The notes beneath the pieces are model-generated. The model worked only from the letters and a program-made list of their open reading frames with translations. It had not been told where the DNA came from and did not search any database. The translations under genes and the position numbers were made by a program. This document shows, piece after piece, positions 1-5,039 of a stretch of 9,377 bases of DNA. Position 1 is the first letter of the stretch. Every line of letters begins with the position of its first letter. Location: contig JAENIS010000064.1 of the NCBI GenBank assembly GCA_016844285.1, forward strand, positions 1 to 9,377, given 5' to 3'. Origin of the DNA: Dehalococcoidales bacterium. Lineage in GTDB: Bacteria > Chloroflexota > Dehalococcoidia > Dehalococcoidales > UBA2162.

Positions 1-117
1 ATTTTCCAGTTGTATCTCGTACATTAGCTTGTTGCTTTTCATGTACTCGGGGCGAGGATTCTGCTCGATACTCTTGATTCTTCTTTGCAGGTTCTGAATC
101 TGCTCATCAATAAACAT
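1..117 (-). CDS. Unrecognised small or N-terminal protein fragment, cut by window edge
   Basis: An open frame of 39 codons starts at the ATG complementary to 115-117 and runs off the left edge without a stop. The start is supported by an AGGAG-type Shine-Dalgarno (GGAGACG just upstream, about 121-128) at normal spacing. The visible peptide begins MFIDEQIQNLQRRIKSIEQN and is hydrophilic, rich in Gln, Glu, Arg and Lys. Its heptad-like pattern suggests an N-terminal helix or short coiled coil. It lies 50 bp downstream of the crotonase gene on the same strand, so co-transcription is likely. I do not recognise a family and assign no function. Confidence is for the gene being real. Confidence 0.6.
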   Translation of the reverse strand, partial: MFIDEQIQNLQRRIKSIEQNPRPEYMKSNKLMYEIQLEN

Positions 118-167
118 CCTCGTCTCCTTTTCCGTTTATGTCCCAGGGGGCCTGAGCACGATGGCTC

Positions 168-1004
168 TTAGATTCCTCCCCAAGGCTCATTTAGTTTGCT
201 CAAGGCTTCACTCAGCCCGTATTTCTGCACCGCTTCCCGGAAGCCGTAGCCCTGTCCTTTATGTGAGAGGCTATCAAACTCGCCACTATACTCCACCGAA
301 ATACGGAAGCCCATAACGTCAAAGGTGCGGCACATTGACCTCTTGGTTAGCATGATTAGCTCAGGGTGAATAGTGGCAATCTTTTTCGCCAGTTTGGTGG
401 TCTCTTCTTCCAGCTTCTCTGCCGGGAAGCAGTAATTGGCAAAGCCGTGCTCGACGCATTCTTTACCACTCAGTATTCGCCCAAAGGCCATCTCCTTGGC
501 TACCTTCAAGCCAGCATGCCAAGCGTAGAGTGCCAGAGCATCACCAGCACCCATCCACCGTAGCGGTGGATAGCCGAAGCGGAGGTTCTCCGAGACGACC
601 ATCAGGTCACAGATAGAAGCAAGCTCGGTAGCTCCGGCCAGGCAGAAACCATGTACCTGGGCGATGACCGGCTTCCACAGATTCCAGATATTAAACCAGT
701 ATTCAATGTGTCCTTGCACGTGGGCCCGGCTGTTCCAGACGCCGTTACTGCCATAGGCTGGCCGCCCTCTTGGTTCACCCTCACCGCGCATCCCGCCACT
801 GAGGTCATAGCCTGCTGAAAAGCTCCGTCCGGCGCCTTTGATGATAATGACTTTGGCCTTTTCATCTTTGTCCGCATCTTTAAGGGCATTGTCCAGTTCT
901 GCCAGCAATGGCCAGCCCAGCGGGTTCATCCGTGCCGGGTCATTGAGGGTGATGCGGGCAATACCGTCCTGGTCGACATCGTAGGTAATCTTCTCGTACG
1001 CCAT
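168..1004 (-). CDS. Enoyl-CoA hydratase/isomerase (crotonase) family protein
   Basis: This 278-residue protein has the usual length and layout of the crotonase family, which acts on acyl-CoA thioesters in the cytoplasm by stabilising an enolate in an oxyanion hole. Visible signatures are the N-terminal ITLNDPARMNPL strand-turn (residues 18-29), the first oxyanion-hole segment SAGYDL (63-68), and the KPVIAQVHGFCLAGATELA core (111-129) with G124 and E127, the latter equivalent to the first catalytic Glu (Glu144 of rat hydratase). In the following FGYPPLRWMG block, the residue matching the second catalytic Glu (Glu164) is P147. Simple syn-hydration by the two-Glu mechanism is therefore doubtful; isomerase, hydrolase, lyase or another crotonase reaction is equally possible. 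AAGGAGG at 1014-1020 lies 9 nt before the ATG and fixes the start. The gene follows the substrate-binding lipoprotein by about 120 bp, with a strong hairpin between. Confidence 0.92.
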   Translation of the reverse strand: MAYEKITYDVDQDGIARITLNDPARMNPLGWPLLAELDNALKDADKDEKAKVIIIKGAGRSFSAGYDLSGGMRGEGEPRGRPAYGSNGVWNSRAHVQGHIEYWFNIWNLWKPVIAQVHGFCLAGATELASICDLMVVSENLRFGYPPLRWMGAGDALALYAWHAGLKVAKEMAFGRILSGKECVEHGFANYCFPAEKLEEETTKLAKKIATIHPELIMLTKRSMCRTFDVMGFRISVEYSGEFDSLSHKGQGYGFREAVQKYGLSEALSKLNEPWGGI

Positions 1005-1040
1005 TATTCCATGCCTCCTTGATATGAATTACTTTATTCA

Positions 1041-1074
1041 ATGAGAAGCGTTCACCAAAGGGAACGCTTCTCAT
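1041..1074 (-). terminator. Perfect 13-bp hairpin between the lipoprotein and crotonase genes
   Basis: ATGAGAAGCGTTC (1041-1053) is followed after an 8-nt loop by its exact reverse complement (1062-1074). Read leftward it lies about 50 nt after the stop of the binding-protein gene. The 3' flank on the minus strand is TTGAATAAAG, which is not a proper U-tract, so this is a strong stem but a mediocre intrinsic terminator. It could instead partially attenuate expression of the crotonase or protect the 3' end of the upstream mRNA. No convincing separate crotonase promoter was found between this hairpin and its start. Confidence 0.5.
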
Positions 1075-1125
1075 CACTACACGTCTCCTGTACTATCATA
1101 CCGAGTTATCTCCCCCTCTTGGTTG

Positions 1126-2847
1126 TCACTTCCGGTGTTTGTACCAGGCAGCAAAGGTCGGCAGGTAAGGCGACGGTGTCGGGATTGAGAAATCCAGATA
1201 GATATCAGGTCGGTGAGCGGCCAGCGCCGGGATGGTGACAATCGGAATCTGTGTATAAGTATCGGTCCCTATCTGGAATACCTTGGCCAGCATCTCCTGT
1301 ATTTTTGGCTTGTCCAGCGAAACGGCAGCATCTTCAATTAGCTTTTCTAACTCAGGTATGGCTCCAGCGGCGACGTGGCCGATGCTACCAGTACCACTGT
1401 GATAGCCTAGGCAAGGACCCCACGCTACTCTCGAGTTAAGCGTACACTGGCTGGCCAGGGTACGAAAAGTGGCGGCTTGCCCAACCATGGCGTCAACCGG
1501 TCCATAACGCCAGGACAGCCAGGTAGCGTTTTCAATGACATTTATCTCGGCTTTCACCCCTATCTTCAGCCAGTAGCCCTGGATTATCTCCGCCATCTTG
1601 GGCAGGTAGGCACCGGCGGAAGTGGTACAGGTGTAGAGCTTAATGCTGAAGCCATCAGGATAGCCGGCCTCCTTGAGAAGGCTCTTTGCCTTATCAGTGT
1701 CATACTGGTAAATCTTGGCGGCATACCCTTTCCAATAAGGGATATCAATAAGCTCAGCCTGGCCGTCGCCAGTACCGGGGGGCATCGCTGCGATAAACTT
1801 ACCCATAAAGAAGGTCTTCCCTATCTCATCCCGATTGATTGCCAGGTTAAGCGCCTGCCGTACCCTGACATCCGCAGTCGGCTTGCCAACTGCCCTCTTG
1901 TCATAATTACCAAGTAAGTCGATATGGGGCGTTGCCGTATCTACTGCAAAGGTTTTGAAACCGGCACCCTCCGCTTCCACAGCCGACTCTATCCCGACTT
2001 CAGTGACATCGGCGGCTCCGGTCTTGAGCATTGCCATCCGGGTAGTCTCATCCGGTACCAGCATGAGAATCAGCTCTTTGAATTCAGGCACCTTCTTCCA
2101 GTGCTGGTCTAATGCCTCGTATTGATTAAAGTCGCCGGGAACGCTACGAACAAACCGGAAGGAACCTGAGCCTATCGGGTGACGCTGGAAGTATTCCAGG
2201 CCATTTTTCTCAGTATAGTCCTTCGGCATCACTATTGATGAGCCTCCTACTATATTGTAGCTGGGTGGGGTCAATGGTACGGGGACCTTACAAAGGACAC
2301 GTAGCGTATAATCGTCAATAAGCTCGACACCGCTCACCTGGTCTCTGTAGGTGGCGGCAGCGGCATCCTTGGCCAGATAGCGCTCAATGCTGAACTTGAC
2401 ATCTTTAGCGGTAAGGTCATCACCATTATGAAATTTAATTCCCCGGCGAACGAAGTAAGTCCACGATAGGGCATCCGGTGCCCTTTCCCATTTCGTGATG
2501 ATATTAGGCTGCAGCGGTGCCGTAGAGCTGTCCCGCCAGAAGAAGTAATCCATGAAGGGGGCTAACTGATTGCCGAGGAGAGTCCCCTGGCCCAGTCCCG
2601 GGTCGAGCCTTCCTTCCTGGCCAAATGTGCCCAGAGCGAATCTTAGTTGTCCGTAGGGCCCGGTCGGGGTCGGCGTCGGTTGCGGTGCTGGCGTGGGTGT
2701 TGGTGTTGGCACAGGAGTCGGCACTGGCGTCGGTGTCGGCACCGGTGCTGGTGCCGGTGCTGGCGCTGGTCGGGCACAACCCGCCAGCAACAAGGCAAGA
2801 CTTAACCCCAGTGTTATCAACAACTTGACCAGCGGTGAAGTCTTCAT
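1126..2847 (-). CDS. ABC transporter substrate-binding lipoprotein, family 5 (oligopeptide/dipeptide type)
   Basis: This is an extracytoplasmic solute-binding protein of 573 residues from the preferred ATG (575 from an ATG at 2853). It has a basic N-terminus, a hydrophobic signal segment and the lipobox LAGC (Cys24), so it should be lipid-anchored on the outer face of the cytoplasmic membrane. A linker of alternating Pro with Ala, Thr and Val (residues 27-62) separates the anchor from the binding domain. Residues 129-158 carry the family 5 signature, including FVRRGIKFHNGDDLTAKDV. The C-terminal lobe contains the usual VRQALNLAINRDEIG helix. Family members bind peptides, nickel, opines, sugars or other solutes, so the ligand is not predictable. 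No permease or ATPase gene is in the window, so it is an orphan or works with components elsewhere. It has its own promoter upstream (2884-2912). Confidence 0.93.
   Translation of the reverse strand: MKTSPLVKLLITLGLSLALLLAGCARPAPAPAPAPVPTPTPVPTPVPTPTPTPAPQPTPTPTGPYGQLRFALGTFGQEGRLDPGLGQGTLLGNQLAPFMDYFFWRDSSTAPLQPNIITKWERAPDALSWTYFVRRGIKFHNGDDLTAKDVKFSIERYLAKDAAAATYRDQVSGVELIDDYTLRVLCKVPVPLTPPSYNIVGGSSIVMPKDYTEKNGLEYFQRHPIGSGSFRFVRSVPGDFNQYEALDQHWKKVPEFKELILMLVPDETTRMAMLKTGAADVTEVGIESAVEAEGAGFKTFAVDTATPHIDLLGNYDKRAVGKPTADVRVRQALNLAINRDEIGKTFFMGKFIAAMPPGTGDGQAELIDIPYWKGYAAKIYQYDTDKAKSLLKEAGYPDGFSIKLYTCTTSAGAYLPKMAEIIQGYWLKIGVKAEINVIENATWLSWRYGPVDAMVGQAATFRTLASQCTLNSRVAWGPCLGYHSGTGSIGHVAAGAIPELEKLIEDAAVSLDKPKIQEMLAKVFQIGTDTYTQIPIVTIPALAAHRPDIYLDFSIPTPSPYLPTFAAWYKHRK
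2662..2769 (-). repeat. Low-complexity Pro/Thr/Ala/Val linker-coding tract
   Basis: About 36 codons alternate CCN (Pro) with GCN, ACN or GTN, which encodes the flexible linker just behind the lipobox. Third positions vary, so it is not a simple perfect microsatellite, but the near-hexameric periodicity makes it prone to length change. The opposite strand reads as a Gly/Val/Ala-rich open frame that is a shadow of this tract. Confidence 0.85.
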
Positions 2848-2854
2848 CTGCATT

Positions 2855-2861
2855 CTCCTCC
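2855..2861 (-). promoter_or_regulatory. Shine-Dalgarno deciding the lipoprotein start
   Basis: The minus strand reads GGGGGAGGAGA directly before two in-frame ATGs six bases apart (2853 and 2847). AGGAG is only 1 nt from the first ATG but 7 nt from the second, and GGAGG is 3 versus 9 nt away. The second ATG (2847) is therefore the better start; only two residues are affected. Confidence 0.7.
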
Positions 2862-2883
2862 CCCTTATTCTGTCAGTAGCTAA

Positions 2884-2912
2884 TCTATATCACAAAGCAT
2901 ACCGACTGTCAA
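2884..2912 (-). promoter_or_regulatory. Sigma70-type promoter for the lipoprotein gene
   Basis: On the minus strand a perfect -35 TTGACA (2907-2912) is followed after 17 bp by TATAGA (2884-2889). TGA immediately precedes the -10, giving an extended -10 motif. The predicted start point near 2877 leaves a leader of about 30 nt before the ATG, containing the Shine-Dalgarno. The -35 overlaps one arm of an inverted repeat, TGTCAA-5-TTGACA (2907-2923), which could serve as an operator. Confidence 0.7.
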
Positions 2913-2967
2913 ACAAGTTGACACCGGCAAACCAAGAATACGGGTAAGATTCTAGCTGAAGAAGCGA

Positions 2968-4170
2968 TTAGATAATGACGCCTTCCTCCTTCAATTTCGC
3001 CAGGTCTTCCCAGGTGCAGCCAGCAATTTGAAGGAGAACCTCCTCGGTGTGCTGCCCGAGTTCTGGTGGCGCTTCGCCAACAGTGAGCGGCGTTTCACTT
3101 AACCCGACCAGTGGCCCTATCACCTTCAGCTCTCCATAATGCGGGTCAGCCGTATCTACCAGATACTCGTTGGCGATAACCTGTGTATCAACGGCCAGTT
3201 CCGGGATAGTATTGACCACCGACCAGATAAGGTTGTATTTTGACAGAATTTGCTCCCATTCGTCTCTGGGCTTGCTGGCAAAAATATCGTCCAGTAGCGA
3301 GATTAGCTCGGTGCGGTGCTCAGTCCTGGCCGCCATCGATTTGAACCGGGGGTCTTGCTGCAAATGCTCGATGCCGATAGCTTTGCAAAACTGGGGCCAA
3401 TAACGGTCACCCTGAGTCATGCCCAGGCAAATCCACTTGCCATCTTTGGTCTGATACTGGTTTCGTATTGGGTTCCGCGCCGTCTTCCGGCTTAATTTCA
3501 CAGATTGGCTGCCTGAGCCAACGTAAGCCTGTAGCTCAAAGGCCGTCAGGTAAACACCAGCACCGAGAAGAGAGCTATCCACCATCTGTCCCCGGCCGGT
3601 TCGTTCCCGGCAGACGAGGGCGAGCGAGATGCCAAAGGCAAGCTGTAATGCTGAAACCTTGTCGCACGGCGTCCAATTGCCGATGGGGCCGGCCTCGGGG
3701 TCACTGGTCAGGCTCGTCACACCACTCCTGGCCGCCCCGGTCATTTCCAGCGCAGGGCGGCTGGAATCAGTCCCCCTAGCACCAAAACCGGTCCCGTGAG
3801 CATAAATCAGGCGGGGGTTAACGGCAATCAGCGCCTCATAGTCCAGCCCCCATTCTTTGAGGGCGGGCATCCGCAGGTTGGAAACAAAAACATCGGCTTT
3901 TTCGATAAGGCGATAGACGAGCCGGCGGCCGCGCTCGGTTTCCAGCCTGAGGGCGACCGATTTCTTGTGGCGGTTCAGATACTCGTACATCCAGTTGACC
4001 TTCCGTCCGGCAGAGTCGGTACTTATCGCGCCGCGCATAGGGTCGCCGCCGGGTAACCCCTCTACCTTGATAACCTCCGCCCCGGCCTCAGCCAGCCATT
4101 TGGCCGCCAGCGGTCCCTGCTGGAAGGCACCAACTTCGATAACTCTGATGTTTTGGAGAGCCGATGTCAT
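2968..4170 (-). CDS. CaiB/BaiF family (class III) CoA-transferase
   Basis: From the preferred ATG this protein has 400 residues (404 from a GTG at 4182), the typical size of class III CoA-transferases. These move CoA between carboxylic acids through aspartyl-anhydride intermediates and act as interlocked dimers in the cytoplasm. The N-terminus IRVIEVGAFQQGPLAAKWLAEAGAEVIKVE (from residue 8) matches the family's Rossmann-like start, including the conserved AEVIKVE strand. The catalytic Asp is most likely D170 (D174 in the longer form), in NWTPCDKVSALQLAFGI, followed by the hallmark RTGRGQMVDSSLL. The C-terminal GQHTEEVL segment is also typical. Substrates range over carnitine, formyl/oxalyl, succinyl/benzylsuccinate, bile acids and others, and the sequence does not decide between them. 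It is divergent from the RidA gene, with a leftward promoter at 4324-4353. The downstream lipoprotein gene has its own promoter. Confidence 0.94.
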   Translation of the reverse strand: MTSALQNIRVIEVGAFQQGPLAAKWLAEAGAEVIKVEGLPGGDPMRGAISTDSAGRKVNWMYEYLNRHKKSVALRLETERGRRLVYRLIEKADVFVSNLRMPALKEWGLDYEALIAVNPRLIYAHGTGFGARGTDSSRPALEMTGAARSGVTSLTSDPEAGPIGNWTPCDKVSALQLAFGISLALVCRERTGRGQMVDSSLLGAGVYLTAFELQAYVGSGSQSVKLSRKTARNPIRNQYQTKDGKWICLGMTQGDRYWPQFCKAIGIEHLQQDPRFKSMAARTEHRTELISLLDDIFASKPRDEWEQILSKYNLIWSVVNTIPELAVDTQVIANEYLVDTADPHYGELKVIGPLVGLSETPLTVGEAPPELGQHTEEVLLQIAGCTWEDLAKLKEEGVII

Positions 4171-4179
4171 CACTAGCTT

Positions 4180-4185
4180 CACCTC
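4180..4185 (-). promoter_or_regulatory. Shine-Dalgarno GAGGTG deciding the CoA-transferase start
   Basis: GAGGTG on the minus strand lies 9 nt upstream of the ATG at 4168-4170 and matches the 16S anti-SD core. The longer reading would start at the GTG inside this same motif (4180-4182), leaving that GTG with no well-placed Shine-Dalgarno. The ATG is therefore preferred, and the protein then begins MTSALQNIRVIEVG, a normal family N-terminus. Confidence 0.7.
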
Positions 4186-4240
4186 AGCCGATAGTGTGTC
4201 AGTTCCCAGCTTCCCCCGTCCTCTGAGTCTGCTTCCCTGA

Positions 4241-4252
4241 GCAAACGTTTGT
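4241..4252. promoter_or_regulatory. Palindrome resembling a LacI/PurR-family operator
   Basis: GCAAACGTTTGT contains the perfect 10-bp palindrome CAAACGTTTG (4242-4251) with a central CG. It differs at one base from the classical PurR core GCAAACGTTTGC, and LacI-family operators in general have such a central CG. It lies in the predicted leader of the CoA-transferase, about 75 bp downstream of its -10, where a bound repressor could block elongation. No LacI-family gene is in the window, so function is inference. Confidence 0.35.
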
Positions 4253-4269
4253 GCCTGCGTCTACTCTTT

Positions 4270-4285
4270 ATTAAGCCATTAAGCC
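4270..4285. repeat. 8-bp perfect tandem duplication
   Basis: ATTAAGCC occurs twice in direct succession (4270-4277 and 4278-4285) in the predicted leader of the CoA-transferase. It could be a slippage duplication or paired half-sites for a regulator. Nothing else supports a role. Confidence 0.5.
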
Positions 4286-4323
4286 GAAAAAAGGTATCCG
4301 GCAAGACGCCAACACTATAACCG

Positions 4324-4353
4324 ACTATACCACACATGCATCTCTTCTAGCAA
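4324..4353 (-). promoter_or_regulatory. Extended -10 promoter for the CoA-transferase
   Basis: On the minus strand TTGCTA (4348-4353, four of six consensus bases) is followed after 18 bp by TATAGT (4324-4329, five of six). TGG directly before the -10 gives a TGn extension. Transcription would start near 4317 and leave a leader of about 147 nt before the ATG, containing the tandem repeat and the palindrome. A second TATAGT (4314-4319) lacks a matching -35. Confidence 0.55.
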
Positions 4354-4515
4354 CAAAACCGTAGAACGGGACTCCTGCTACTAGATTGATAAGTACGGCA
4401 TATGATAAAATTGGGTTAATCATGAAGAGTTGCCTGTACCTGACTCGAAGAATATGGATGGTTGTATCATAAATGCAGACACAGTCCAGCATAAAGACAT
4501 CGGGGAGGTTTTATT

Positions 4516-4902
4516 ATGGGAAAAGAAGTTATTACGGTACCTAACGCACCTAAATTGCCCTTTTCCCCGGCCATAAGGGCGGGAGATTACATTTTCGTAT
4601 CGGGTCAGGTTGGATTCATAGATTCCGGCGGTAAAGAAATGAAGGGGATAGAGGCCCAAACACGACAATGCCTGGAAAACATGAAACAGGTATTGGAAGC
4701 AGCAAGTTCATCCTTAAATGATGTTGTGAAGGTGACTATTTTCTTGGGCCACGCCGATTACTTCACCCAGATGAATGAGGTATATAAAAGCTACTTTTCG
4801 AAAGACTACCCGGCCCGCTCTACGGTTATAACCGGCCTTGTGAATCCCAGCATGCTTGTTGAGATTGAATGTGTGGCCTACTCCCCACGCAAGCGTGCGT
4901 AA
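4516..4902 (+). CDS. RidA (YjgF/YER057c/UK114) family enamine/imine deaminase
   Basis: This 128-residue protein has the standard RidA length. Family members form cytoplasmic trimers that hydrolyse reactive enamines and imines to keto acids and ammonia, relieving damage from PLP and related enzymes; some paralogues serve specific catabolic pathways. Visible marks are PNAPKLPFSPAIRAGDYIFVSGQVGF (9-34), the helix QTRQCLENMKQVLEAA (48-63), VVKVTIFL (70-77), and the signature YPARSTV with R101, equivalent to the substrate-carboxylate-binding Arg105 of E. coli RidA. E117 in VEIECVAY is conserved as well. GGGGAGG at 4502-4508 supports the ATG. The gene leads the rightward set and lies 137 bp before the TPP enzyme, suggesting it handles products of that chemistry. 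That link is inferred from context only. Confidence 0.93.
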   Translation: MGKEVITVPNAPKLPFSPAIRAGDYIFVSGQVGFIDSGGKEMKGIEAQTRQCLENMKQVLEAASSSLNDVVKVTIFLGHADYFTQMNEVYKSYFSKDYPARSTVITGLVNPSMLVEIECVAYSPRKRA

Positions 4903-4978
4903 CCGCCCTGCCTTGAGACTCCGAGGAGAAGAGTCCTTAGAAGAATGGCATCGAGGTAGAGAAACGCTTGGAGTGCCA

Positions 4979-4990
4979 TGTGACGTCACA
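4979..4990. promoter_or_regulatory. 12-bp perfect palindrome upstream of the TPP enzyme
   Basis: TGTGACGTCACA is exactly self-complementary and sits 50 bp before the TPP enzyme ATG, in the RidA-TPP spacer. It has the TGTGA/TCACA arms of a CRP/FNR-type site but only a 2-bp centre instead of 6, so a CRP reading does not fit. Another dimeric regulator is possible. No clear promoter was found beside it. Confidence 0.35.
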
Positions 4991-5024
4991 ATGACGTTCT
5001 GTGTTACTAGCCAATGATGATGCT

Positions 5025-5031
5025 AAGGAGG
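5025..5031 (+). promoter_or_regulatory. Shine-Dalgarno AAGGAGG deciding the TPP enzyme start
   Basis: AAGGAGG is followed 8 nt later by the ATG at 5040-5042. The same frame opens earlier at a GTG (5001), which has no Shine-Dalgarno and would add 13 residues unlike the family N-terminus, reading across this ribosome binding site. An out-of-frame ATG at 5033 is too close to the motif. Confidence 0.85.
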
Positions 5032-5039
5032 AATGTCAA

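Larger units (their letters stand above)
4171..4515. promoter_or_regulatory. Divergent intergenic region between CoA-transferase and RidA genes
   Basis: This 345-bp stretch holds no convincing gene. Leftward it carries a good extended -10 promoter, a tandem repeat and a palindrome, listed separately. Rightward, toward RidA, only a weak candidate is visible: CTGACT (4440-4445), a 19-bp spacer and TATCAT (4465-4470), about 46 bp before the ATG. A TTGATA/TATGAT pair near 4386-4406 has only a 9-bp spacer and is not credible. GGGGAGG at 4502-4508, 7 nt before the ATG, is the RidA ribosome binding site. The AT-rich middle and the divergent arrangement make joint regulation of both arms plausible. 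Confidence 0.6.

Noticed and set aside
2693..2947. Plus-strand open frame rich in Gly, Val and Ala
   Set aside because: It is the complement of the Pro/Thr/Ala linker codons of the lipoprotein, has no Shine-Dalgarno and runs over that gene's promoter.
4386..4406. TTGATA ... TATGAT as a promoter for RidA
   Set aside because: The spacer is only 9 bp, far from the 16-19 bp needed.
4420..4668. Minus-strand open frame overlapping the RidA start
   Set aside because: It overlaps a well-supported gene antisense, has no recognisable domain and no ribosome binding site.
4979..4990. CRP/FNR binding site
   Set aside because: Arms match TGTGA/TCACA but the centre is 2 bp rather than 6, so the half-sites would be misplaced.
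5001..5039. Upstream GTG start for the TPP enzyme
   Set aside because: The ATG at 5040 has a perfect AAGGAGG 8 nt before it; the extra 13 residues read through this site and do not look like the family.
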